The notes: generated from the letters alone by a model not told the origin. DNA of 64,000 bases from Parietaria judaica (GCA_954871525.1 OX940861.1:8106842-8170841), one strand, 5' to 3'. Numbered from the stretch's first letter, positions 11,019 to 23,619 are shown. Numbers and translations are program-made.

Positions 11019-11484
11019 CAAGGTTCGACTTTTCCACGATTATCTTCGATAATCTTCGATTATCCGTCTTGCCGGTAGTTATCGGCAAGACGGTCATGCC
11101 AGTACTTTTCCATGATTTTTGTTGAAAATCGGCAAACATCTTGAAAAATAACAAAAATATGGTACTTTTCAAGAAATTTTGTACTTTTCGATGATTTTAT
11201 TCGAGTATTTACATATGTGAGAGTGATCGGACTATATTTTATTTACCTATGTTTGAGTATGAAATGATTTTATTTTTTGCATTTTAATGTTTTATCAACA
11301 TTATAAACTTAGTAAATATATTCTTAAAAATATTTTAGTGATTTTTCATCGATAATCCTCGATAAGTGTTGGTAACGATAATCTACAGTGTTTATTAGTT
11401 TTTCGTCGATTAATCGGCAAGCAAACGATAAATCCGTCGAAAACGGCAAGCAATTTATCGGCAAATTCGACAAGTTGAACCTTG
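11019..11484. mobile_element. Second hAT-like element, same family as 16-1804
   Basis: It begins CAAGGTTCGACTT and ends AAGTTGAACCTTG. The right end read inverted matches the left end of the 16-1804 element over about 85 bp of cgataaatcg/cgacgga repeats, so the two are relatives in opposite orientation. No clean 8-bp duplication abuts these ends. The octamer gccttatc is found at 11003-11010 and at 11484-11491, offset by a few bases. The element has no coding capacity. Confidence 0.6.
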
Positions 11485-11949
11485 CCTTATCGTAGTATAT
11501 GCATATGAGGAGATGGATGTTTAAATCAAGGTTAAATTTTTTGTTTTTATTTTCCATCGATATTTTAAGTTTTCTCTTTCTCTTTATAATTTTTCATGGA
11601 AAAGCAATAAAAAATCCAGCCATTTTTCTTGAAATTATTTGTAAGTAAATTCTCGAAAAACAATAGACTTTTCTAGAAAATTCGAAAACTTGGTTGAGGT
11701 ATAAATTTGTCCTTTTAAGAGAAATATTTTCCCATTTTCTCTCTCTTTCCCACGCCTCCCTCCTAATTCAGAATCGAGGTATGTTGAGTTGATTTTTTTT
11801 ATTTTTACTTTTAGTTTGAAATTATTATATAATTAAATTATGTGAGTTTACTATGTTTATTTTAATATTTGATGTTTTCACAAAGTTTTGGGTATTATGT
11901 TGGTATTTTAAATACTATATAAAAATTGATTAAAATATGCATAAAATTA

Positions 11950-12076
11950 TTTGTATCTTTTCCATCGATAAGTTTTGATAACGATAACCTGAGATTTTAT
12001 ATCTTTTTCATCGATAAGTCTATTATTTAACGATAAATCCATCGATAATGGCAACCAATTTATTGACCAAAACGAT
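11950..12076. repeat. Fragment of the hAT-like subterminal region
   Basis: The run of tcgataagttttgataacgataac, followed by aacgataaatccatcgataatggcaa, parallels the right subterminal part of the 11019-11484 element. No terminus is preserved. A similar fragment lies at 62165-62312. Confidence 0.5.
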
Positions 12077-12159
12077 AATATGGCCATTGATTGAAACGCT
12101 CATTAAGAATATAGTGTACACCTGAGCGAAACATTTGCCCCACAAACACATAAAATAGA

Positions 12160-12480
12160 GGTAAATGCACCTCGGGCATAAGTCCTCAAGCTTTGACTTA
12201 GTGGGGCGGCATAGCCCCAACTCCATTTAATAGCGGTATAAGTACCGAAAATTGAATTCCGTTAATACTTGACTAACTTCCGTTAGCCTACACTGACGTG
12301 GGTCCACGTGGCTGGCGGCATATCAACTCACCTTTCCCTCTCCACCACAAGTTAGGCCCAGGATTCCTACCCTAGTCCAATATAATTTCTTCTATCCTGA
12401 TGACTCCAGGAGAATGGAGTTGGGGCTATGCTGCCAACTTAGCCAAGTCTTTAAGACTTATGTCGTAATTAATCCTTTAA
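12160..12480. mobile_element. Foldback MITE-like element
   Basis: Arms at about 12165-12228 and 12414-12476 are imperfect inverted copies that share ggcataagtc and gcatagccccaactccatt. The loop of about 190 bp is non-coding. The ends resemble the gggttaattacggcataagtc type of Mutator-like terminal repeat. The exact boundaries and duplication are not clear, partly because the right end is tandemly duplicated. Confidence 0.55.
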
Positions 12481-12606
12481 AAAAATTCTATTTGCGATAC
12501 CAATCATTACATCTCCGACAAAACATAGACAAGCATAAAGACTTATGCCGTAATTAACCCTTTAAAAAAAATTCTATTTACGATACCAATCATTACATCT
12601 CCGACA
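12453..12606. repeat. 85-bp tandem duplication
   Basis: The segment aagacttatg(t/c)cgtaattaa...cattacatctccgaca starts at 12453 and again at 12538. It covers the right arm of the adjacent foldback element plus flanking DNA. Confidence 0.8.
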
Positions 12607-13134
12607 AGGGGCTATTTTTTGGAAAGATTTTTGTGCGTTTATTAGTGATTTCTGTCATTATTTTTATGTTCCATTTTGACAAACATAGACATAATTTCTC
12701 AAAGATATTATGCCAAAATAGCACTACAAGAGGTGGTCGTAACGGGACAAAATATGAGATAAAGAAAATAAATCAAACTAATAACACAATTATCAAGGAT
12801 AAAATAGATAAGCCTAATCTCACAATTACGAGACTAATGTACAAACTCTTTGTGCGTAGACTACTTATGTTAAAAATTAAGAGTACTCGATTTTGCTGTA
12901 ATGATTTTTGGGAGTTAAATTGATTTTAGTTGGAAATTTGTTGTTCACGTTTACTACGTAAAAAGCAGATTCTTAAGAGATTTTCCCAAAATGACACCAT
13001 TGCTGTTGCAGACGGACACTAAAAAATGGCAAAAATGTAGCCATAGAATTATTTTTTACCCACGTTTGCATGCTTTGAGGAAAAGAAAAGAAAAACACAA
13101 TTTTCGGCTTAATGTTACATCTATCAATAATCAA
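12607..13134. other. Intergenic, nothing recognised
   Basis: AT-rich. Short open frames on both strands have no recognisable composition or family. This is the pre-insertion flank of the Copia element that starts at 13140. Confidence 0.4.
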
Positions 13135-13139
13135 GATAA

Positions 13140-13767
13140 TGTTGGGTTTTCGATGACTCTTTCTCAATCCCGAGGCGGAAATCACGGGATATCATCGAAC
13201 AATATAGATCTAGAATAATTACGAGAATTAAGATATCGAATTAGAGATCGTTACCAAACTTCGGTACGTTTGCCAACAGTACCGAAAACGCTGACTTTTT
13301 CCGATTCTGAAGTTGGCCGATTCCTGTGAGTGTTCCAGGGATGAGCACTTCAAGTGTAGTGCCTCTAAGTCGTCCACCACGTCACTCGGGAACGTCTTGA
13401 TGACCGGAAAACACCTCGGAGGATAGGTTAGATCCTTCTCGGTGTTTGGATGACGAACCGATGAAGAACCGGGGAGCTAGCAAAAACTCGACTTCCTTCT
13501 AGGGAGGGGAGGTCGAATTCTTTCTGTGTGCTAGGGTTTGGATTCTTATGTTTTATGAGTCATGATTAGGTATTTATAATACCTAATATCATAAAACCTA
13601 ATGGGCTTTAATTAAGGCCCGATAAGCTTTAATTAATTAATTTTTAATTAATTAAGTGTACTCATAATTATTACTAGGGCCCAAGTGGGCCCGTTATGTC
13701 GGTTATGGATTCGGGTCGATATCTGATAACCCGAAAAATACACTATCGGGTTCGGGCATAACCTACA
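13140..13767 (-). repeat. Copia 3' LTR
   Basis: This is the left copy in window coordinates and the downstream LTR of the minus-strand element. The terminal dinucleotides TG/CA are intact. The purine tract abuts it on the right. Confidence 0.93.
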
Positions 13768-14989
13768 ATCTCCCACTTGCACGAACGCATCGGATTGGTT
13801 ATCTCCATGCACGTCATGCACATAAAGTATTACTCGAAAATGCCATATTGGGTTATATGTACATCTTCTCAGCTACTCATGCCTGATTCATCAAAGTTAC
13901 AACTGAAACTTGTTTTGTTGTATATTAGTTATCGTATTCTGTTTCCGTTGCAAGTTCGGTGTGACTCTTTAGGATTCTGTAGTGTTGGCCACATACTCAG
14001 TTAGAGTATGCTAGAAGTGAGTGGCCTCCACCTAGACATCACTTCCCCCAATCTACAAAATTTTAGAATCCCCTTTTATATAAGTTAATTATAAAGAACC
14101 ATGTGGTTCTTCTATATTAACATATTTTGTATATGACTGATTCCTTCAACATCTTTACTACTCTAGATTTGGCACAGATCATGGTTTGGCACATCTGTTT
14201 AAGCCGTACTCTAATTTTCCGATTCGGGTATTAGTATTGAAACACCAAAATAAAAACACTTTTGTTTTGACTATGGCCATAGTTTTCATTTACTTATACT
14301 ATTCAGAAGGCCCTGAGTGTATTGCCCCAAGATGAATGGGGAGATGCACGTTTTCTTGAAATATCATTCCATCCTACAAGATTCATCACATGCCCAACTA
14401 TAGCTGTTATAACTTTCCTGTTACGGTAAGCGTTGAGTTATAATCTAAGTATGTGATTTACCCAGTGATGGACTCATGATGTTTCTCAAACTTTGGAGTC
14501 TATCTTCATATCTCTAAGTTTCTCAGTGTCCCCTTATTTTAAGGTTTTGTTTCCATGTGAGAAATCTTAGAGTGTGAGTCATTCCAGCACTGCTAGTCAT
14601 TCCGACTAGTGCCTATATGTATAAGAATATCTCATAGATATCAAGGATCTCTTTCCTTTCTTCTTATCCACATATACCAGTCAATTTTGAAATGTCATTT
14701 ATAGTCCCTCTATGTTTCTTCGTAATGACTTTCTTTGGCTGGGGAAAATTCAAGATTATCATTTAAGATATTTTAGGAACTGCATTTATTTAGCTGATAT
14801 CAATATTTCTAAATGACTAGGATATTGATATGAACGTTAAATGATGAAACTTGCCTTTTAAAGAATTAAGATTGTGCTTCAAATTTAACGAATAATGATT
14901 ACAATAAATTTGTCTTTGAACCATGAAATGGGTTCAATGTATTTAAATAATTGCAGACATTTATGGGTTCTTTATCCCAATATTTTCCG
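13768..14989 (-). other. Copia 3' non-coding region
   Basis: About 1.2 kb between decayed RNase H and the 3' LTR. No reading frame resembles an envelope or other extra gene. It ends at the purine tract beside the LTR. Confidence 0.6.
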
Positions 14990-17900
14990 CATGACGAAAA
15001 TGCTTTTCTTTCGACAAAGCCTTTGTCATCGGATCTGCCACGTTGTCTCCAGTGTCTACTTTTTCCATCTCTATGTCCTTCCGATCGACTATGTCTCTAA
15101 TCAGATGGTATTTTCTGAGTACATGCTTTGCTGTCTTGTATGATCTTGGTTCCTTGGCTTGTGCTATAGCTCCGTTGTTGTCGCAGTATAGCTTGACAGG
15201 ATCACCAATGCTAGGAACTACACCAAGATCAGAAACAAATTTCTTGATCCATACAGCCTCTTTAGCAGCATCAGATGCTGCAATGTACTCAGATTCGGTG
15301 GTTGAATCAGCTACTGTAGCTTGTTTGTTGCTGTTCCATGTAACAGCACCACCGTTTACACAAAATACGTATCATGTTTGAGATTTGAAATCATCCCTGT
15401 CAGTTTGGAAACTTGCATCAGAATAACCTTCAAAGATTATTTGATTTGCTCCGCCGTATGTCAAACATCTATCTTTTGTTCTGTTCAAGTAACGCAAGAT
15501 ATTCTTTACGGCGACCCAATGATTTAATCCAGGGTTTGATTGAAATCTACTTGTCATGCTTAAGGCAAAAGCTACATCTGGACAGGTACATATCATTGCA
15601 TACATAATTGACCCGATAGCAGAAGCATACGGAATCTTTCCCATACATTTGATTTCTTCTAAAGAAGTCGGACATTGCTTCTTTGTCAGGTATGTTTTAT
15701 GTGTCATCGGAGTGAAACCTTTTCCCGATTTATCCATGTTAAACCTTTTAACGATTTTATCGATATATGTACCTTGACTTAGAGATAAGATTCTTTTAGT
15801 TCTATTTCTTTGAATCTTTACGCCTAAGATATAGGCGGCTTCTCCTAAGTCTTTCATTGAGAAACATTTTCTCAACCATTCCTTTACTGCTTGGATTTCA
15901 GATGTATCGTTTCCTATTATCAATATGTCATCTACATAAAGAATCAAGAAAACAACTATGCTCCCACTAGATTTGATATACACACATGGATCGTCTTTGT
16001 TTTTTATGAAACCAAACTTAGTGATCGATTCATCAAAACGACGATTCCAACTTCGAGATGCTTGCTTGAGACTGTAAATTGACCTTTTCAATTTACAAAC
16101 CTTGTTAGGTTGTTTGTGGTCAATGAAACCTTCAGGTTGTGTCATGTACACATCCTCTTCCAGAACACCATTCAAGAATGCGGTTTTAACGTCCATTTGC
16201 CAGATTTCATAATCATGAAATGCTGCAATGGCTAGCAAGATTCTTATTGACTTGAACATGGCAACTGGTGAGAATGTTTCATCATAGTCTATACCATGAA
16301 TTTGTCGATAACCCTTAGCGACCAATCTCCCTTTGTATGTTTGTACTTTGCCATCCATGTCAAACTTCTTCTTGAAGATCCATTTGCACCCAATGGGTTT
16401 TGATCCTTTGGGAGCATCAACAAGGTCCCATACCTCGTTGATGTACATGGAGTCCATTTCAGAGTTCATGGCTTCCAGCCATTTCTCTGAGTCATCTCCT
16501 GACATAGCTTCTTTTTAAGACTCGGGTTCTTGACCCTCATCCTCATGAATTATTTCATCTTCTATTGAAACAAGAAGATTCAATTTCAGAGGAGGTTGAC
16601 TCTCTCTGGTTGATCTTCGAGATGTCAGTGTGTAATCAGGTTGCTCATTTATTCCATCTTGAATGGGTACATCGTATAGAGTTATGTTTTCTTGAGGTGG
16701 TTCGTTGACGATCTCATCATTAACTTTCTTGTTAAGAACAACTTCCTCCATTGGGTTATCATTCATGATTTGATCATGGTGTGTATAACCAGATGTTTGA
16801 GCTTCTTCTGTGTCCATTTCTGGTTCATTTTGATCTTGTGGTTCTTGTTCTTCATGAAGAATAATGTTTCTCCCACTAGACTTTCTAGAGAGAAAATCTT
16901 CTTCTAAGAATATACCAGTTTTGGCAATGATGATTTTTCCAGTGTTTTTCTGATAGAAGTAGTACCCAGCACTTTCTTTTGGGTATCCCACAAAGTTGCA
17001 TTTTATAGATTTGGGGCTGAGTTTGTCAGACATTAATGTCTTGACATATGTCTCACATCCCCAGATTCTCATGAACTGTAGATTGGGTTTTCTTCCTTTC
17101 CACATCTCATATGGTGTTGAAAGAACCGTCTTTGATGGCACACAGTTTAGTGTGGTAGCGGCTGTCATAAGTGCATGCCCCCATAGGGACTCAGGTAAAT
17201 CCGTTTTGTTCATCATTGATCGGACCATGTCCAACAAGGTTCGATTTCTTCTTTCAGAAACACCATTTAATTGAGGTGTTCCTGGAGGAGTTAATGATGA
17301 CACTATTCCCATGTCATTGAGGTAAGCTTTGAATTCATCGCTCAAGTATTCGTCTCCTCGATCAGATCGGATTGTTTTTACTTTCTTGCTTAACTGATTT
17401 TCAGCTTCATTCTTGAATTGCTTGAACTTTTCAAGTGATTCAGATTTGTGTTTCATTAGATAAACATAACCATATCTACTGAAGTCATTAGTAAACGTAA
17501 TGAAATATCTAAAACCTCCTTTAGCCTGAATTGGCATTGGGCCACATACATCAGAATGTATGAGTTCCAAAAGTCCATTCATTCTCTCATAGGTCCCTTT
17601 AAAGGACGGCTTCGTCATTTTCCCGGCCAGGCAAGATTCGCATGTGTGATAAGATTGATAATCGAAATCATCCAGCATTCCATTCTTATGGAGCTGAGTT
17701 ATGCGTTTCTCACTTATGTGGCCAAGTCGACAGTGCCAGAGATAGTCTAAGTTGACTTGGTTTGGTTTCGCTCTTTTACTAGCGATGTTATAGACATGAT
17801 GTTTAGAGGTATTTAGAGTATACAAACCATTTGATAAATAAGCAATACCATAGCAAATACCATCCTTAAAAATTGCACAACGCTTGTCACCAATTTTAAA

Positions 17901-18314
17901 ATTAAAACCTAAAACATCCAATTTTGGAATAGAAATTATGTTCTTGGTAATAGAAGGTACGAAATGACAGTCATTTAATTCTAAAATCATTCCTTCTGGG
18001 GTGTTGAGATCTAAATGACCCACAGCTTTTGCAGCAACAGGTGCTCCATTCGCCACGCGCATGTTAGTCTCATGCTCCCTCAGCATCTTACTTTTCTTCA
18101 AGGTCTGCATGTCAGTACAAATATGAGTACCGCATGCTGTATCTAATACCCAATCTTTAGAAGTTTTAAGATTTATTTCTATAACATTTATACCTGTGAT
18201 AGAGTCTCCACTCTTCTTCATCTTCCTCATCTCTGCAAGATATTTGGGGACAGTTTCTCTTCCAGTGTCCCCTCTTTTCGCAGTGAAAGCACTTATGATC
18301 GAGGGTGGGTCCAA
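14990..18314 (-). pseudogene. Copia pol (protease-integrase-RT-RNase H), disrupted
   Basis: On the minus strand, the first open block (18314-16515) holds the protease motif DTACGTHIC, the GAG-pre-integrase HCRLGH...CESC zinc region, and an integrase core with SDVCGP and an RSDRGDEYLS block. An in-frame TAA at about 16515-16517 separates it from the second block (16505-15372) in the same frame. That block holds RT with QMDVKTAFLNG and the catalytic YVDDI, then the start of RNase H (YSDASF). The RNase H remainder continues to about 14990 with several stops. The domain order is that of Ty1-Copia. The single stop between integrase and RT and the decayed RNase H make it non-functional. Confidence 0.93.
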
Positions 18315-19030
18315 CCTTGGGTTTCATGGCTTTCGCCTTAACCTTTAGGTTATTTGGACCCTTGCCTTTCCTTTTCTGAACAACTTGCTTCTTTCCCTTG
18401 AATTTTGTGATTGCCATGACATTCTTGGCATTTCCTCTGGGTACATTTACCTCAGCTGTCTGCAGCATGTTGTGAAGTTGATGTAGACTTTTCTTTTCAG
18501 AACATGTTATAATTCAGTATAAACTGATTATAAGAATCAGGGAGAGAGTTCAACACTATGTCAATGTACACTTCTTCAGGGATCTTTATCTCCTGCCTCG
18601 TCAAACTTTCTGACCAGGAGATCATTTTCAAAACATGATCATGTACATTGTTTCCTTCAGGTAATTTTGCTCTCGGCAAATTTCTCATTATCCTGAATCT
18701 AGTGTGACGTGCTTCACTTTCATACATCTTCTTAAGATGTTGAATCATTTCCCACGCAGACATGTTTTCATGCTGTTCCATGAGGTTTGAAGTTATGGTT
18801 GTCAACATGAGACAAGCTACTTCAGCAGCATCATCATTATACTTCTTATAAGCATCCTTGTCTACTCGGGTTGCAGTAGCAGGTGGTTTAGCAGGAGGTG
18901 CATCAATGATGATGGCCTCCTTCTTTTCGTGCCTGAGCACTACTTTGAGGCGTCTTTGCCATTCCGGAAAATTCTTTCCGTTTAAGATGTTTTCCTTCTC
19001 AAGGATCGATCTTAATGAGTTGTTAGACAT
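18166..19030 (-). pseudogene. Copia gag, frameshifted
   Basis: The reading starts with an ATG at 19030 and follows the plant Copia gag pattern (LRSILEKENILNGKNFPEW near the start, then a MTIxHLKKMYE-like region). It runs to 18497, where the frame is lost. It resumes at about 18468 with a basic region and the CCHC zinc knuckle CFHCEKRGHWKRNC. A second frameshift near 18235 moves the reading into the pol frame. The two shifts keep gag and pol from being one polyprotein. Gag packages the element RNA in Copia elements. Confidence 0.9.
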
Positions 19031-20029
19031 TGTTCAAGTTCTACATAATATAAAAGGAAAAATTGAATAAGCACAATATTAATTCTAGTATTAACATGTA
19101 AATTACAAATAATATTTATTATAATAAGGATGTTACAAAAATATTATAAGGACTTATATAATATTTCGTGATTTATTAATGAAAAAGTTACCCTCATCAA
19201 TCTCATTAACTTATCACTCAGAGTTAGTCAACTTTTGCACTAATATCCTATATTATCTCTGACGTTTAGAATAGAAAGAAAAAAAATGATTTTTTTTCAT
19301 ATACATTCTAATCGATTTCAAAATTTGTCTACGATATCTAATCAGATTAGAGTACTCGGTTAGGCAAACCCACAGGGTGAATCGGCGGACAGTATAGGTC
19401 GCCCTACGCGTCTAAATGTAATGAATAAAAGTACTATTTTGCGTTAAAGATGCACTAAGACCATATACAATTAGATCGAGGATTCAGCCGGTGGAAGACT
19501 AAATACCTAATATTTATTGAGGGGTCTAGTGTGATCCTTACTTACTTAGCCTTAGAACAAACATGATTAACTTATTAAAAATTTGACTTTTAAGACTAAC
19601 GAATATGTAATGCACAATCCAATTTCAAGACATATTCGTGAAATATATATAAATTCATATATATATTTATAAATAATCTATTAATTATCATAAAGATTAT
19701 TTATTCAAAAAAAAATGTTTTCACATTTCTTATTACATTAATAATTAAAATGTATGTTCATAAATTTAATCTAATTAAGTATTATTCAAAGTGAATAATT
19801 TTGATTAATAACCATTTATAAATCAAATTATGAAAAATATTAAAACATTAAACATCATAAGGCAATCTACATAAAAGTTAGATAAATCGAATTTATAAAC
19901 TTTTATCTTTTCACATATTAGATTTTCAAACTTATAATTAATTCATTCATATTTAATTATAATTAAAAACAATATAAACAATTTAATCATTTTTAAAATA
20001 ATTAAAATATAAATTAAAATTAAATATTG

Positions 20030-20465
20030 GACCGGGATACGAGCACGGGCTTGACCCGGGCTCGTACGAACTGCCTTCGGGCAGCCCGAGCAGATCGGGC
20101 AGGGCATGCAGTCTCTGCTCGAGAATAGGTCAGACCCGGGTCCAATTGGACCCGGGTCAGGGGTTTGACCCAGATCCAGGTCGGGTTTCGGGTCGGACCC
20201 GGGTTGGGTCTACCCGGATCCAGCTGGATCCGGGTGGGGTTTTTGGTCGGGCTGGGTCAAACCCAGCCTGGTCAACGGGCTGGGTTTGACCCAGCCCGTG
20301 GGCCTGGTTCATAAACCAGGCTCGATTGATGTTTGGCTAGGGTTTCCAAAACCCTAGCCGATCCCAAAATCCTCCCACTTTGTAGGAGGCACATCCGGCG
20401 GCGCCGCCGGGACCACGGCGGCGACGGCGAAGTTGCCTCCGGTCAAGGTGGTGGTGTCGCCAGTT
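20030..20465 (-). other. GC-rich palindromic leader block inside the Copia element
   Basis: This lies between gag and the primer binding site of the minus-strand element, in its 5' leader. The block is GC-rich while the flanking leader is AT-rich. It holds perfect palindromes at 20133-20158 (26 bp, centred on ccaattgg) and 20212-20235 (24 bp, centred on cagctg). There is also an inverted pair around gggctgggtttgaccc and a hairpin at 20332-20358 built on ggctagggttt. It could be a packaging or dimerisation structure, or sequence acquired from elsewhere. No protein was recognised. Confidence 0.6.
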
Positions 20466-20674
20466 GTGTCTCCCTTTTAGAATTTTATTTTATTGTTTAA
20501 AATTAAAATAAAATCAGATCCCGATTCTAAAACGATCCCAAACACACTCAAAAATTAACATAATTAATTTTCTACTGCTCCCACTGAAAATCTAATCATA
20601 CCGAAAAATTCATAAAATTATTTCGGATAACATATCTAATTTTCAAAAATTACTCAGACCGGCTCTGATACCAC

Positions 20675-21302
20675 TGTTGGGTTTTCGATGACTCTTTCTC
20701 AATCCCGAGGCAAAAATCACGGGATATCATCGAAAAATATAGATCTAGAATAATTACGAGAATTAAGATATCGAATTAGAGATCGTTACTAAACTTCGGT
20801 ACTTTTGCCAACAGTACCGAAAACACTGACTTTTGCCGATTCTGAAGCTGGCAGATTCCTGTGAGTGTTCCAGGGATGAGCACTTCAAGTGTAGTGCCTC
20901 TAAGTCGTCCACCACGTCACTCGGGAACGTCTTGATGACCGGAAAACACCTCGGAGGATAGGTTAGATCCTTCTCGGTGTTTGGATGAAGAACCGATGAA
21001 GAACCGGGGAGCTAGCAAAAACTCGACTTCCTTCTAGGGAAGGGAGGTCTAATTCTTTCTGTGTACTAGGGTTTGGATTCTTATGTTTTATGAGTCATGA
21101 TTAGGTATTTATAATACCTAATATCGTAAAACCTAATGGGCTTTAATTAAGGCCCAATAAGCTTTAATTAATTAATTCTTAATTAATTAAGTGTACTCAT
21201 ATTTATTACTCGGGCCCAAGTGGGCCCGTTATGTCGGTTATGGATTCGGGTCGATATCTGATAACCCGAAAAATACAATATCAGGTTCGGGCATAACCTA
21301 CG
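20675..21302 (-). repeat. Copia 5' LTR
   Basis: This is the upstream LTR of the minus-strand element, next to the primer binding site at 20661-20673. The outermost base is G (21302) where the partner LTR has A, so the expected terminal CA is CG. The duplication gataa follows directly. Confidence 0.93.
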
Positions 21303-21509
21303 GATAAAATATACAAGTATAAAAAAATATATGATGTTTTTATATTTCAGTTAAAAATTTATAATCGATAATTGATCGCCACCGCGCGAACCGCGCGGTG
21401 CTGTACACTTGTTTCTACGAATTTATGAGAATGCCATGCGGCGTACGCTTATTGCCGATTGATGAAGACGCAAAGTTACCCTCATTTACTTGTAAAATTA
21501 TAATTTAAA

Positions 21510-21965
21510 GGGTTAGTGACGACGAAAATACCCAAAATTTGGTCAAAGAACTCTTGTACTCAAAGTTTGAAAGTGATGGCAAAAATACTCAAAGTCACAT
21601 TTGGGGCGTTGACTACTCCATTCTCGTAACGCAGTTAACTTACCAGTTAACTCTGGCCACGTGGACAAACTTGGGTCGTTGACATAGCAATTTTTTGCCA
21701 CGTGGACGAGCCCAATTAGGAGTTTAATCCGTTGTTTTGTCGTAAACGAGGCTGATGAGGGTTCGTCCACGTGGCAAAAAATTGTTATGTCAGCAACCCA
21801 CGTTTGTCCACGTGGCCACAATTAACGGGTAAATTAACTGCGTTACGAGAATGGAGTGGTCAACGCCCTAAATATGACTTTGGATATTTTTGCCACTGCT
21901 TTTAGACTTTAGATGCACGAAGAGTTCTTTGACCAAATTTTGAGTATTTTCGCCATCATTAACCT
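21510..21965. mobile_element. Mutator-type non-autonomous element, family B
   Basis: It begins gggttagtgacgacgaaaat and ends in the inverse ...cgccatcattaacct. A perfect 9-bp duplication, taatttaaa, lies at 21501-21509 and 21966-21974. The arms run about 170 bp and contain ccacgtgg palindromes. There is no coding sequence. Relatives lie at 28319-29780 and 53431-53899. Confidence 0.85.
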
Positions 21966-22024
21966 TAATTTAAATCAACTTGTCGACCGACAATATGGTG
22001 TTTCTTTTTTTTTTGTCTGTATTA

Positions 22025-23542
22025 GAGCAACTGCTGGAGCCATCATATCAACCAAATGTACGGACTGCATTTCAACCACATGTTCGTGCACTAGCATTCA
22101 AATAATGTCGTTGATTTCATTTCCACCAGTTTCAGCCTCTCATAAAATGCTTCGGCACAAAATAAGAAGTAGATGGAATGGTCTATTCCACCCCATTTTT
22201 ATCCTATTTTGGCATGATACTGTTCCTTATTGTATTTTTTTAAATATTTTGGTCTTTTTAAAATATATAATTTATATATTTGCACTGATTTAAAAAATTA
22301 TATCATATTTATCTTTAAAATTATTTATATTTTTTATTTTAAATTATAAATCTATCATATTAATTATTTAAAAGAACATGATACTATTGACGAGTACTGT
22401 AAAATAGCTGAGTCGATGACAATTGAAAGTTTGAAGAGGTTTTGCCGATCAATGGTGGAGGTATTTTCCGAGCAATATTTAATATCACATTAAGAGACAA
22501 AGATGCACATATCGCACTCCAAAATGCATTGATTGATCATTTTTTGGAGGAATATTCTAATTTGGATGCACAATTGAAGTTTATTTTAATTTTGTTGTAT
22601 TGTTATTTGATTTAAATAAATATTAATATAAGTTTGTGTGTATTTATATTTTGAATTGTTTTCTGGAATGATATTTTGTTTAAATAATTAATAAGTGATA
22701 TAATTGAAAAATATTAAGTAAATATAAGAGTATGGAGATAAATAAGAAAAAATTGAATATAAAATTAATATATAATTTTAACGTAAAAAATGGAATAAGG
22801 ATGGATATGAGGTAGTGATTGATGTGATGAGTAGAAATTTGATTTTTCAACTTCCTTGAAACTACCCGCCTCTATCACTTTTTTTTCTTCCTTAGAGCTT
22901 CTCCACCCTAACTGCAAAATGATAAAATACTCCACCCGAGCTGCATTAAGACACGCCATAATGGCGTGGGATCATCATTTTCAATTGTTCAGCGCCAGAT
23001 TTGGCGTGAACTGTTCATCCCTTCATTTCAGTTTTTTAATTGCTTTTTAGTCATTGTAAAGTATTTTATTAACATAAAAAGTTATATACTCTTAAAAGTT
23101 ATTTATTATATTCAATATTTTCAAAGACTACGATACTTTAAAATACAACATGAATATTTGCAATTTGGAAAAAAAAATAAAGTGACATTAAATTAATAGC
23201 GAAACGAAATATCGTTACAACGACATCGAAATGAAAAAAAAAACATTACAATAATATAAAAAAACACAGTACAACAAAATAAAATTACAATACATAAACT
23301 AATACTTGGGAAGATTAATAATAGATTTTAAAATATTTTATTTATTAAATAATAAATATGTGGTATAATTGAAAGATGTTAAATAAATATAAGGATATAG
23401 AGATAAATAAGAAAAAGTTGAATATAGAATTAATATTTTGATTTGGTATAAAAAAATAGAGTTAAGTTGGAGATGAGGTAGTGTTTGATGTGACGTGTAC
23501 TTAAAATGGAGTAAAAAAAGAATGTAATCGGGTGGAGATGTC
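22025..23542. mobile_element. Compound of Harbinger-derived non-autonomous elements
   Basis: TTA trinucleotides flank the outer limits (22022-22024 and 23543-23545). The right end reads ggtggagatgtc. A second left end, gagcttctccaccc after TTA, occurs at 22895 and pairs well with it, so an inner element (22895-23542) may sit next to or inside an older one. About 150 bp near 22680-22830 (aagtaaatataagagtatggag...gaggtagtg) recur in direct orientation near 23365-23490. A transposase remnant lies at 22389-22600. The boundaries are tentative. Confidence 0.45.
22389..22600 (+). pseudogene. PIF/Harbinger transposase remnant, catalytic core deleted
   Basis: On the plus strand 22389-22490 reads IAESMTIESLKRFCRSMVEV and continues VFSEQYLIS, a conserved N-terminal block of plant HARBI1/ALP1-like transposases. 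It is followed at once by 22490-22600, reading LRDKDAHIALQNALIDH, a block from near the C-terminus of the same family. The roughly 200 residues between them, including all DDE residues, are missing. It is therefore an internal deletion derivative. Confidence 0.65.
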
Positions 23543-23619
23543 TTACCCAAATGCTCAGCTGAATTTTTACTTCCTCAAAGTCGCCAACTTTGAGTTTTCA
23601 AATCTCTTTTGCTTATATA

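Larger units (their letters stand above)
13140..21302 (-). mobile_element. Full-length Copia LTR retrotransposon, degenerate coding region
   Basis: Two 628-bp LTRs (13140-13767 and 20675-21302) run TGTTGG...CCTACA and are flanked by the 5-bp duplication gataa (13135-13139 and 21303-21307). Transcription is on the minus strand. The primer binding site at 20661-20673 matches the 3' end of initiator Met-tRNA (tggtatcagagcc on the minus strand). The polypurine tract lies at about 13768-13777 (gtgggagat on the minus strand). By eye the LTRs differ at about 21 of 628 positions, suggesting insertion one to a few million years ago at common plant rates. Gag and pol are in Copia order (protease, integrase, RT, RNase H) but carry frameshifts and a stop, so this copy cannot replicate alone. 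Confidence 0.95.

Noticed and set aside
11003..11491. gccttatc octamer as the target duplication of the second hAT-like element
   Set aside because: The copies do not abut the inverted ends on the left side. It was reported only as a possible coincidence.
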